Of a stretch of 15,973 nt of DNA, positions 1 through 6,670 are shown piece by piece. This stretch comes from Armatimonadota bacterium (GTDB taxonomy: Bacteria; Armatimonadota; Zipacnadia; Zipacnadales; JABUFB01), in assembly GCA_018056145.1 (NCBI GenBank), contig JAGPGE010000038.1, positions 1-15,973 on the forward strand. The letters run 5' to 3'. The stretch's first letter is position 1; every line of letters begins with the position of its first letter. Under the pieces are notes generated by a model. That model made no database searches. It was not told where the DNA came from and saw nothing but the letters and a program-made list of their open reading frames with translations. Made by a program: the position numbers and the translations under genes.

Positions 1-557
1 CGTTGCTGCGGGTGGGCTGCCGGGCCGAGATCACCGACGACCCCGACCAGATCTCCCGCGCGGAAGCCGTGGTTCTCCCTGGTGTCGGCGCCTTCGACGA
101 CTGTGTGAAGAACCTTGTGGATCGCGGGCTTGATGTGGCGGTGAAGGACTCCGTCAACGATGGCAAGCCCTTCCTCGGAATCTGTCTGGGTCTGCAGATG
201 CTCTTCGACAGCAGCGAGGAGGGCGGGAAGTACCCGGGCCTGGGCATCGTGCCGGGCAAGGTCGTTCGGTTCACCCACGACTTGAAGATTCCGCAGATCG
301 GCTGGAACCAGATCTCCATCCGCAAACCGGCGCCCCATTTCGCCGGCGTGGCCGACGGTTCGTGGGTCTACTTCGTACACTCCTACTACGTGGTTCCCGA
401 GGACGACTCCGTGGTGGCGACGGTCACCAATTACGGTTACGACTTCGTCAGCGCCATCTGGCGCGATAACGTCTTCGCGACTCAGTTCCATCCCGAGAAG
501 AGCCAGGCCGTGGGGCTCAAGATCTTGGAGAACTTCGGGAAGCTGGTCAACGGTTAG
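1..557 (+). CDS. hisH: Imidazole glycerol phosphate synthase glutaminase subunit HisH (5' truncated)
   Basis: HisH is the class I glutamine amidotransferase that hydrolyses glutamine and passes ammonia to HisF, which makes imidazole glycerol phosphate and AICAR in histidine synthesis. About 184 residues are visible. The oxyanion and nucleophile motif GICLGLQ (Cys about residue 61 of the visible part), YFVHSYY, and the His-Glu pair in QFHPEKS (residues 163 and 165) complete the catalytic triad. The usual N-terminal strand with the DYGMGN-like motif is missing, roughly 20 residues, so the true start lies left of the window. The TTG at position 3 is not a credible start. hisA follows after a 70-base gap on the same strand, as in many his operons. 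Identification is secure; only the 5' end is unknown. Confidence 0.96.
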   Translation, partial: LLRVGCRAEITDDPDQISRAEAVVLPGVGAFDDCVKNLVDRGLDVAVKDSVNDGKPFLGICLGLQMLFDSSEEGGKYPGLGIVPGKVVRFTHDLKIPQIGWNQISIRKPAPHFAGVADGSWVYFVHSYYVVPEDDSVVATVTNYGYDFVSAIWRDNVFATQFHPEKSQAVGLKILENFGKLVNG

Positions 558-627
558 CCGGGCCACGGGGCCTTCCCGACAGGGGAGCGCCTGCCTGAAC
601 AATCAGACCCGGCACGGGGGTATCACC

Positions 628-1356
628 ATGCTTGTCATTCCTGCAATCGACATCTCGCAGGGCCAGTGTGTCCGCCTGCAGCAGGGCGACATGAACCGCA
701 AGACCGTTTTCGGCAACGATCCGGCTGAAGTGGCCAAGAGATGGGCGGATTGCGGAGCCGAAGTCATCCACGTGGTTGATCTCGACGGCGCGGTGGGTGG
801 CAGTTCCGCCAATCTCGAGGCCGTGAAGGCCATTGTCGAGCGCGCCGGGGTACCCGTGGAACTCGGCGGAGGATTACGGACGCGCGAGGATGTCGCCCGC
901 GTCCTGGAGATGGGCGTCCAGTGGGCGATCATGGGCACGGCGGCGCTGGAGAACCGCGATGAACTGGCGGCGTGTCTCGAGCAGTCGCCGGGCCGGATCA
1001 TCGTCGGCATCGATGCTAGGGACGGAAAGGTGGCTGTGAGGGGGTGGGTGGAGACCAGTGGCGTCAGCGCCATCGATCTTGCCCGGGATGTGGCGAATAT
1101 GGGCGTGAAGCGTGTCATATTCACCGACATCGCGACCGACGGCATGCTGGCCGGCCCGAACCTGGCCAGTACCCGGGCCATCGCCGAGGCCGCCTCGCTC
1201 GAGGTTATCGCCTCCGGCGGCGTCACCACCCTTGATGACATCCGCGCGGTCCGCATGCTCGAACCCTCCGGCGTTGTGGGCTGCATCGTGGGCCGTGCCC
1301 TGTACAGCGGCACCATTGACCTGACCGAAGCCATTGCGCTTGCGACCGAGTTCTGA
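628..1356 (+). CDS. hisA: Phosphoribosylformimino-AICAR-P isomerase HisA
   Basis: HisA carries out the Amadori isomerisation of ProFAR to PRFAR, the step that feeds the HisH/HisF synthase; it is a cytoplasmic single-domain beta/alpha barrel. The 242-residue length is normal for the family. The sequence opens with MLVIPAIDISQGQCVRL, giving catalytic Asp8. The second catalytic Asp is Asp129 in GIDARDGK. Phosphate-binding signatures are present: ELGGGLR (78-84), FTDIATDG (165-172) and ASGGV (195-199). The ATG at 628 is preceded by a G-rich Shine-Dalgarno stretch at 616-620. The enzyme could in principle be the dual-function PriA seen in actinobacteria, but the early VRLQQGD segment fits HisA equally well. 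It lies between hisH and hisD, probably in one transcript. Confidence 0.96.
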   Translation: MLVIPAIDISQGQCVRLQQGDMNRKTVFGNDPAEVAKRWADCGAEVIHVVDLDGAVGGSSANLEAVKAIVERAGVPVELGGGLRTREDVARVLEMGVQWAIMGTAALENRDELAACLEQSPGRIIVGIDARDGKVAVRGWVETSGVSAIDLARDVANMGVKRVIFTDIATDGMLAGPNLASTRAIAEAASLEVIASGGVTTLDDIRAVRMLEPSGVVGCIVGRALYSGTIDLTEAIALATEF

Positions 1357-1417
1357 TCGAGTTCTCTCGGTTTCGGCGGCTTGTCGCGAGAATCCCTATT
1401 GGCCAGAGCCATCTGAT

Positions 1418-1423
1418 GGAGGA
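1418..1423 (+). promoter_or_regulatory. Ribosome binding site that fixes the hisD start
   Basis: GGAGGA lies 7-8 bases before the ATG at 1431 and overlaps the alternative ATG at 1416. Initiation at 1416 would leave no Shine-Dalgarno sequence at the right distance, so 1431 is preferred. Confidence 0.7.
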
Positions 1424-1430
1424 CCAACGA

Positions 1431-2729
1431 ATGACCATTGTCAGTGTCGAGCGGCTGTCCGACCTCACGCCCGAACGCCGGCAGGCAATCCTCAGCCGCT
1501 CAATGGAGGAGATCGGGGACGTCTTCGACAACGTGCGCCAGATCTGCGAGGACATCCGCAAGCGCGGCGACCAGGTCTCCCTGGAGCACTACAAGAAGCT
1601 CAAGGACGATATCGCTCCGGGCGACCTCAAGGTGACCCGCGCCGAGATCGACGCCGCCTACGAGCAGGTGGGGGACGCGGTCGTAGATCAGCTCAGGTTC
1701 GTGGCCGCGAACATCGAGAAGTTCCACCGCGCCCAGTTCGAGCGCGACATGTGGTCCGTGGAAATCGCTCCCGGCATTCTGGCCGGGCGGATTACCCGGC
1801 CCATGGACAGCGCGGGCTGCTATATTCCCGGGCGCCAGGCGAACTACCCCTCCAGCGTTCTCATGACCATCATCCCGGCAAAGGTTGCGGGGGTGCAGCA
1901 GATCGTGGCCTGCACTCCGCCCGACACCGGCATGGTCGCGAACAACGCGTCGCTGGTCGCCGCGGATATCGCCGGTTGCGAGCATATCTTCAAGATTGGC
2001 GGCCCCTGGGCGGTTGCGAGCATGGCTTACGGCACCGAGTTGGTGCCCAAAGTGGACAAGATCGTGGGACCGGGCAACAAGTACGTCACCGCCGCCAAGA
2101 TGGCGGTATTCGGCTCTGTCGCCATTGACTCTCCCGCTGGCCCCAGCGAGATCCTGATCCTGGCGGACGACACCGCCAACCCCGAGTGGCTGGCGATGGA
2201 CTTCTACTCCCAGGTCGAGCATGACCAGGACGCCGCCGCGGTTCTCGTCACCCCGGACGCGGGTCTTGCGCAGGCCGTTGCCGACGCGATAAATGACAAG
2301 TTCAAGACCATCGCCCGGCGCGAGATCCTTGCCCCGGCGCTGGAGCACAACTCGGCGATTCTCGTGGCCGACACCATGGATGACGCCATCGCTTTCACCA
2401 ACGAGTACGCCACCGAGCATCTCGAGGTCGTCACCCGCGACCCCATGCTCATGCTCCCGCGCATCAAGCACGCTGGCTCCATCTTCCTGGGGCCATACGC
2501 CCCGGTTCCGGTGGGCGACTACGCGTCCGGCACCAACCACGTCCTGCCTACCGGCCAGTGCGCGCGGATGTTCAGCGGCCTGTCCACCGATGACTTCATC
2601 AAGAAGCCGACGTGGCAGTTCCTGTCCAAGGACGGCCTGAAGCATCTGTCCGAGGCCGTTCTGGTTCTCTCCGAAGCCGAGGGTCTTCCGTTGCATGGCG
2701 AGACGGTTCGCGTGCGGCTGGAGGAGTAG
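1431..2729 (+). CDS. hisD: Histidinol dehydrogenase HisD
   Basis: HisD is the zinc-dependent, NAD-linked enzyme that oxidises L-histidinol to L-histidine in two steps, the end of the pathway. The 432-residue protein carries the full set of expected residues: zinc ligands Gln261 and His264 (FYSQVEHDQ), Asp363 (VGDYASG) and His422 (LHGE), and the catalytic pair Glu329-His330 (YATEHLE). The family signature SPAGPSE is at 234-240, and GSIFLGPYAPVPVGDYASG spans 349-367. Two in-frame ATGs exist at 1416 and 1431. The second is chosen because GGAGG at 1418-1422 sits 8 bases upstream of it, and homologous proteins begin about here. It follows hisA by 74 bases and is followed after 41 bases by an unrelated ATPase gene. 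Confidence 0.96.
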   Translation: MTIVSVERLSDLTPERRQAILSRSMEEIGDVFDNVRQICEDIRKRGDQVSLEHYKKLKDDIAPGDLKVTRAEIDAAYEQVGDAVVDQLRFVAANIEKFHRAQFERDMWSVEIAPGILAGRITRPMDSAGCYIPGRQANYPSSVLMTIIPAKVAGVQQIVACTPPDTGMVANNASLVAADIAGCEHIFKIGGPWAVASMAYGTELVPKVDKIVGPGNKYVTAAKMAVFGSVAIDSPAGPSEILILADDTANPEWLAMDFYSQVEHDQDAAAVLVTPDAGLAQAVADAINDKFKTIARREILAPALEHNSAILVADTMDDAIAFTNEYATEHLEVVTRDPMLMLPRIKHAGSIFLGPYAPVPVGDYASGTNHVLPTGQCARMFSGLSTDDFIKKPTWQFLSKDGLKHLSEAVLVLSEAEGLPLHGETVRVRLEE

Positions 2730-2770
2730 GGGAGAGGGCTGCCGCGCCGTTACCTGCGAGGTGACTGCGC

Positions 2771-3919
2771 ATGATTACCCGCATCTACATCGACAACTAC
2801 AAGTGCTTCAGCAATTTCGAGTACCGCCCGGCGGCGAATGAGCTGTTGCTAGGTAGAAACGGTGCCGGCAAGTCATCCGTGTTTGACGTTCTGAGGATGC
2901 TCAAAAACCTGATCCACCAGGGTCTGTCCGTGATGGACTGCGATCTGCTGGGCCTGGACACACTGACTCGTTGGGACACGCGCGACGTTCAGCGGTTCGA
3001 GATGGACGTGGACGGACGAGAGGTGCTCTACCGCTACTCCCTGACCCTGGAGTATGATAGGGATGCGTCACGTTACCGCATTGGCGAAGAGACCCTCGAC
3101 TTCGCACCTCATGATGCCGCCCAGTACCCGAGCAGGCTGTTCACCCGTCGTCGAGATGAGGGGCAGCTCTTTCGCGATGACGGCAGCGAAGGCCCAAACG
3201 TGATGATGGACTGGCACCGGTCAGGCCTGTACTCGATTCAGCCGCGTCACGACAACACGCGGCTTACATGGTTCAAGGAACGTGTCGGCAGAACTCACTG
3301 CATCCGGATCGTTCCCGCCCTCATGTCCGGCTGGACCGTCAGCGAGGACGACGCACCGAATAGTGACCTATCCAACTACGCGTCGTGGTACAGGCACCTC
3401 AACCAAGAAGAACCGAGGGTCCGGGAGTTGCTCCACCAGTCCCTCCGGGAAGTAATTGACGGGTTCTCAACCTTCTCTCTAAAGCGGGTAACAGAGGAGG
3501 GCAGACGGCTGTGCGCAGACCTGGAGACCGATGGCAAGCCGTTCACTTACGACCTGAGCCAGCTATCTGACGGGCAACGGGCTCTCGTTGCGCTCTACAC
3601 GTTCTCCGCCTACGCAAGTGAGTTCGCCGGGCCGCGAGACAAGCCCATAACGCTCTGCCTTGACGAGCCGGAGAACTATGTCGCGCTGTCCGAGATCCAG
3701 CCTTGGATACTTGAGATCGGCGACTGCGCCGACGGGGAGCATGCGCAACTGCTGATGGCATCTCACCACCCTGAGTTGATCGATCACTACGCCCACACAA
3801 GCGCATCGCTCTTCTACAGGGACGACGGTGGTCCGGTGCAGACAAAGCCATTCGGTCCAGGGCTCGAAAACGAACTGCCGCCTTCTGAGATTGTTGCCAG
3901 GGGCTGGGAAGATGAGTAA
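2771..3919 (+). CDS. AAA/ABC-type ATPase (AAA15/OLD-like), first gene of an ATPase-TOPRIM pair
   Basis: This 382-residue protein has a complete SMC/ABC-type nucleotide-binding fold. Walker A is GRNGAGKS (28-35) after the typical opening MITRIYIDNYKCFSNF. The ABC signature is LSDGQR (265-270), Walker B is ITLCLDEPEN (293-302, Asp298-Glu299), and the H-loop is SHHPELID (331-338). The middle part (about 60-250) is a divergent insertion. Such single-chain ATPases act in DNA repair or as sensors in anti-phage modules such as PARIS AriA and OLD-type proteins. The start is supported by GAGGTGA at 2758-2764. The gene overlaps the next by 8 bases, implying translational coupling. It uses AGA/AGG arginine codons repeatedly, unlike the his genes, which hints at horizontal transfer. 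The ATPase call is certain; a defence role is inference. Confidence 0.85.
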   Translation: MITRIYIDNYKCFSNFEYRPAANELLLGRNGAGKSSVFDVLRMLKNLIHQGLSVMDCDLLGLDTLTRWDTRDVQRFEMDVDGREVLYRYSLTLEYDRDASRYRIGEETLDFAPHDAAQYPSRLFTRRRDEGQLFRDDGSEGPNVMMDWHRSGLYSIQPRHDNTRLTWFKERVGRTHCIRIVPALMSGWTVSEDDAPNSDLSNYASWYRHLNQEEPRVRELLHQSLREVIDGFSTFSLKRVTEEGRRLCADLETDGKPFTYDLSQLSDGQRALVALYTFSAYASEFAGPRDKPITLCLDEPENYVALSEIQPWILEIGDCADGEHAQLLMASHHPELIDHYAHTSASLFYRDDGGPVQTKPFGPGLENELPPSEIVARGWEDE

Positions 3920-4445
3920 GCGCAAAGCCGAAGTGACCCTGCTCTGTGAGGACTCCCAGCATGAGTGCTTCTTCCTGAAGCTACTCAGATCGAGAGGAAG
4001 GAAGTACAGGGAAATCCGGGTTCGCCGTCCGAATTCCAGCAGCGGGTCGGCAGAGCAGTACGTGCGTGACCATTTCGGCCCCTACACCAGGGCCCATCGT
4101 AGGCGGATTGTCAGGGGCCAAGCCTCCGGTCTCCTCGCGGCCATAGATGCGGACACCGGCACTGTCCAGCAGCACTATGACGAACTGCTCAGCCAACTCG
4201 ACCCGCCGCGTGGTGGCGACGAGAAGATCGCCGTCTTCGTACCGAGGCGAAACATCGAGACATGGATCAAGTACCTGGGCGGGGAGCAGGTCAGCGAGAC
4301 TGCGCGCTACCCGAAGCTCCCCCAAGCTCGTGACTGCTACCCCGCCGTTGATCGCTTCCTAGAAATCGCCCGGACGAGGGTCCCCTCCGACTGCCCGGAC
4401 TCCCTGCGCCGAGCCATTCAGGACGAGTACCCGCGCCTGCCCTGA
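3912..4445 (+). CDS. Small TOPRIM-like (DUF4276/RloB/AriB-type) protein, second gene of the pair
   Basis: This 177-residue protein starts at the ATG in ATGAGTAA, overlapping the ATPase stop by 8 bases. The open frame extends upstream to 3828, but that part lies inside the ATPase gene and is unlikely to be used. The TOPRIM-like features are a beta strand ending in an acidic residue (VTLLCEDSQHE, Glu13) and a hydrophobic strand ending in DxD (LLAAIDAD, Asp79/Asp81). A following segment, IAVFVPRRNIETWIKYL (106-122), resembles the 'iE.W' motif of DUF4276/RloB-like proteins. In PARIS and OLD-like systems an ATPase of the preceding type holds or activates a TOPRIM nuclease, and this pairing suggests the same division of labour. 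The protein is unusually rich in Arg, encoded largely by AGA/AGG. The family assignment is tentative; nuclease activity is not shown. Confidence 0.65.
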   Translation: MSKRKAEVTLLCEDSQHECFFLKLLRSRGRKYREIRVRRPNSSSGSAEQYVRDHFGPYTRAHRRRIVRGQASGLLAAIDADTGTVQQHYDELLSQLDPPRGGDEKIAVFVPRRNIETWIKYLGGEQVSETARYPKLPQARDCYPAVDRFLEIARTRVPSDCPDSLRRAIQDEYPRLP

Positions 4446-4456
4446 TTCCCGCAGGC
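4435..4456 (+). terminator. Weak hairpin at the end of the ATPase/TOPRIM-like pair
   Basis: GCCTGC at 4435-4440 pairs with GCAGGC at 4451-4456 around a 10-base loop that contains the stop codon. There is no T-run after it, so it is at best a poor intrinsic terminator. It is the only structure seen just downstream of the pair. Confidence 0.25.
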
Positions 4457-4695
4457 ACTGCCACGATCTAGCCGCACGAGCCGTTGGGCGTTCCGAATCC
4501 AGAGTGACCAGAGCCGGATGCCGATCCTACCACTTGGGTCGTGGGAGCGAAGAACGGTGGAACCGCTGCCGCGCGAATCTTGATCTGTCCAACAAGTTCA
4601 GCTTCGACACCCTATCGCGCGCCCTACGCGCCAAAGGGCTACGCTGACATCTGAGCCATTTGTGACAGCCAGCGCCTGCCATCTGAAGAGTCCTT
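4446..4695. other. 250-base intergenic region between convergent genes
   Basis: This gap separates the TOPRIM-like gene (+) from the TPR gene (-). No convincing coding frame, tRNA, strong terminator or mobile-element end was found in it. A short direct repeat (CCAGAG at 4499-4504 and 4508-4513) is the only local pattern. It may be residual DNA from insertion of the neighbouring gene pair. Confidence 0.5.
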
Positions 4696-5835
4696 CTACT
4701 CCCCTTCCTGGCGTGACCGCGCCTGGACCATGCGCGCGATGGACTGCTGATCCCACCAAATGTCCTGGAGTATCTCGCCGCGGATCTGCTGGGGACTGGG
4801 CAACATTGATGCGGAAAGCCACCGCTCGATGCGCGGACGCGTGACTGAAGCCCGGAACACCATGATATCCTGCTCTCGGCCGCTGTCGTCGGGAACGCGG
4901 GCAAGGGCGCGGACGATGAGGGTATTCAGCCCCCTTTCCGTGCGCATGGCGTTGGCGCCCGCGTAGAAGGCGGCGATGAGCAACTCGTTCTCGAGCCGAG
5001 CCAGATCCGAAGTAGACGGCATTGAGATGGTGAGGATGCCCAGGCCCGCGTACTCGTCGAATGCCATCGCTGTCGCCTTTGCCGACAGGCCGCCTGCCCC
5101 GGCACGTTCCAGGTGCAGCGTTGACATGATTCGCTGGTCCACATCGCTTGCCACGGCGGATGGCGCCCGCTCCGTGCGCCGTCCCTGGGGGCGCTGAACC
5201 GGGGGGGTTGCGGAAGTCCCTCCCACCGGGCTGCGATACTGGGGTGCGCTCGCGGTGGGCATGGCGGCTGAGCCCTGGGGCGCGGGGGCTATTGCCGAAG
5301 ATGGGGTCACGGGGCCGGGAGCGACGGGTGCGGAAACATCCACCACATCCGTGGCCACTCCCGCATCCGTGGCGGTCGGCGCATAGTCCGGTTCTTGCGC
5401 GCCGCCGCCATTGGCGGCCCTGACGAGAAGGACACCGAGAAGGGGGATCAGCAGGATGCCCACAATCACCGCGGCAATCGCCCATGGTGGGGTGCGCGCC
5501 TTACGCGGGGCCGCCGGAGCCACAATCGGGGGTGCCGGGGGTACGGCTTCATCGCCCCGGATTGCGTGGCGACGGGCGGCGGCGAGACGCTCCATAACCG
5601 CGCGGTCGAAGCTCAGGTCCAGCGCGCGCTCGTAGAAGTCCACCGCTTTCGGCCAATCGCCGCTTCCCGCGTACGCGTCGCCGAGCGTGGCCCACGCGGC
5701 GCCGCTCTCCGGATAGCGCTCGACGAGACTCTCCGACAGACCAATCGCGGATTCGAACTGACTGGAGCGTATGAACGCCTGGGCTTGACCGATCTCCTGC
5801 TCCAATGTGGCATGCGACCGGGTCTCTTCAGGCAA
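4696..5835 (-). CDS. TPR protein with one membrane helix and an unknown C-terminal domain
   Basis: I do not recognise a named family for the whole protein. From the TTG start at 5835 it has 379 residues. Residues about 12-78 form tandem TPR-like helices (AWATLGDAYAGSGDWPKAVDFYERAL is typical), normally a protein-interaction scaffold. A Pro/Ala linker follows, then a basic RKAR and one strong transmembrane segment (about 118-139). Next comes a long Pro/Ala/Ser/Thr-rich stretch (about 145-230) and a folded-looking C-terminal domain (about 232-379). The likely topology is cytoplasmic TPR and extracytoplasmic C-terminus. GTG at 5844 is rejected as start because the GGAGG overlaps it. The gene lies 73 bases downstream of the GNAT gene on the same strand, probably co-transcribed. 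Confidence 0.8.
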   Translation of the reverse strand: MPEETRSHATLEQEIGQAQAFIRSSQFESAIGLSESLVERYPESGAAWATLGDAYAGSGDWPKAVDFYERALDLSFDRAVMERLAAARRHAIRGDEAVPPAPPIVAPAAPRKARTPPWAIAAVIVGILLIPLLGVLLVRAANGGGAQEPDYAPTATDAGVATDVVDVSAPVAPGPVTPSSAIAPAPQGSAAMPTASAPQYRSPVGGTSATPPVQRPQGRRTERAPSAVASDVDQRIMSTLHLERAGAGGLSAKATAMAFDEYAGLGILTISMPSTSDLARLENELLIAAFYAGANAMRTERGLNTLIVRALARVPDDSGREQDIMVFRASVTRPRIERWLSASMLPSPQQIRGEILQDIWWDQQSIARMVQARSRQEGE

Positions 5836-5842
5836 GTACCAC

Positions 5843-5848
5843 ACCTCC
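5843..5848 (-). promoter_or_regulatory. Ribosome binding site supporting a TTG start for the TPR gene
   Basis: On the minus strand GGAGGT covers 5848-5843 and overlaps a GTG codon at 5844-5842, which therefore cannot be served by it. The in-frame TTG at 5835-5833 lies 7 bases downstream, an ideal spacing, so it is the likely initiator. Confidence 0.6.
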
Positions 5849-5908
5849 GCCAGCTACGTCGCAGTTAGCCGGACAACCGACATGCGGGCCGGAGCCAGAA
5901 AGGGCCTT

Positions 5909-6433
5909 TCAGTCTTCCAGAGAGCCCGAATGCTCCAGCTCCGCGGGCCATTCGCCCGTGGTGTCGCCCACCCTCGGCCGGATCTCCTTCTCCATCCGGA
6001 CCCTCGCGATGTGGTAGCCCCAGTGCTTGTAGAGCGCCACTGCTGCCTCATTGCAGCAACTGGCGTCCAGACTGAGGCGGCCCACACCTCTTTGCAGGCA
6101 CCAGGTTTCGGCGAACCCCAGGAGCATCTTGCCGTACCCCTGGCCACGGATGTCCGGCGCGACGTATATGTTCTTGATGTACCCAATGCACGGGTCGACC
6201 ATGGTGGCGATAAGCGACAGCCACAGGAAACCGAGGGTGCGCCGCCCGTCTTCCAGGACATAGAGACCTTCCGTTGCGTCGTTACGGTATGAGCGCCGCA
6301 GTTGCTCGCCGTAGTCCCGCAGGAACTGGTCATCCGCAACAAAGCCCGGGAAGTTGGTCTCGTAGATTTCGCGCTGGAACTCGACCACCGCCCGCCCATG
6401 TCTGCGCCAGTCAAACGGCCTGATTTGAACCAT
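5909..6433 (-). CDS. GNAT family N-acetyltransferase
   Basis: This 174-residue cytoplasmic protein is a single GNAT domain, which transfers an acyl group from acetyl-CoA to an amine; the acceptor cannot be read from the sequence. The acetyl-CoA binding motif A is clear: IYVAPDIRGQGYG (89-101), with the R-x-x-G-x-G core Arg96-Gly101. Motif B follows as CNEAAVALYKHWGY (127-140), the usual Asn followed by aliphatic/aromatic residues. The ATG at 6433 is preceded by GGGAG at 6445-6441, 7 bases away. A longer open frame continues upstream to 7702 but crosses the divergent oxidoreductase gene and is a shadow. The gene is first of a likely two-gene unit with the TPR protein and is divergent from the oxidoreductase gene. 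Confidence 0.9.
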   Translation of the reverse strand: MVQIRPFDWRRHGRAVVEFQREIYETNFPGFVADDQFLRDYGEQLRRSYRNDATEGLYVLEDGRRTLGFLWLSLIATMVDPCIGYIKNIYVAPDIRGQGYGKMLLGFAETWCLQRGVGRLSLDASCCNEAAVALYKHWGYHIARVRMEKEIRPRVGDTTGEWPAELEHSGSLED

Positions 6434-6670
6434 GGCGTGACTCCCGTGCTTTTGCTCAAAGTTACCCCTCGCCAGGGCACTCTCAAACCCCTGCCGCCGG
6501 CCTATGACCACATATTCGCGGTGTCTTCCCATGTTCCTTGCGGGACCGGTGGAAAGGCAAAGGAAGAACGACGTATCGGGGCGAATTGACGCCGCGCACA
6601 GGGGCAAAATGGGCGCGTCTCGGCGGAAGTTGAGCCCACATACCGTCCCCGGAGAAAGGAATCTGCAACC
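6434..6670. other. Divergent intergenic region, GNAT and oxidoreductase
   Basis: This 237-base gap separates two genes read outward. It must hold the promoters for both. A candidate exists for the GNAT side. On the oxidoreductase side a TTGACG at 6586-6591 is visible, but no acceptable -10 follows at 16-18 bases. The stretch GGAGAAAGGA just before 6660 supplies the oxidoreductase ribosome site. I see no operator-like palindrome. Confidence 0.4.
6459..6486 (-). promoter_or_regulatory. Possible sigma-70 type promoter for the GNAT gene
   Basis: On the minus strand TTGAGA (6486-6481) matches five of six bases of the -35 consensus and is followed 16 bases later by TAACTT (6464-6459), a weak -10. 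This would give a short leader before the ribosome site at 6445-6441. The match is modest in such GC-rich DNA. Confidence 0.3.

Noticed and set aside
1345..1371. Hairpin ACCGAG/CTCGGT spanning the hisA stop as an attenuator or terminator
   Set aside because: Only 6 bp with a 15-base loop and a following TTTCGG. It is too weak to call, and no leader peptide is present.
1500..2696. A 398-residue minus-strand open frame
   Set aside because: It mirrors hisD, whose zinc and catalytic residues are all present. Long antisense frames are expected in GC-rich DNA.
3828..3911. Upstream in-frame extension of the TOPRIM-like gene
   Set aside because: It lies wholly within the ATPase coding sequence, and the extra residues are low in family character. 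The ATGAGTAA overlap start is the usual arrangement for coupled genes.
4466..4560. Possible tRNA or tRNA remnant (GTTCCGAATCC on + resembles a T-loop; AAGTGGTAGGATC on - resembles a D-arm)
   Set aside because: No acceptor stem, no 7-base anticodon loop and no T-arm pairing can be drawn on either strand.
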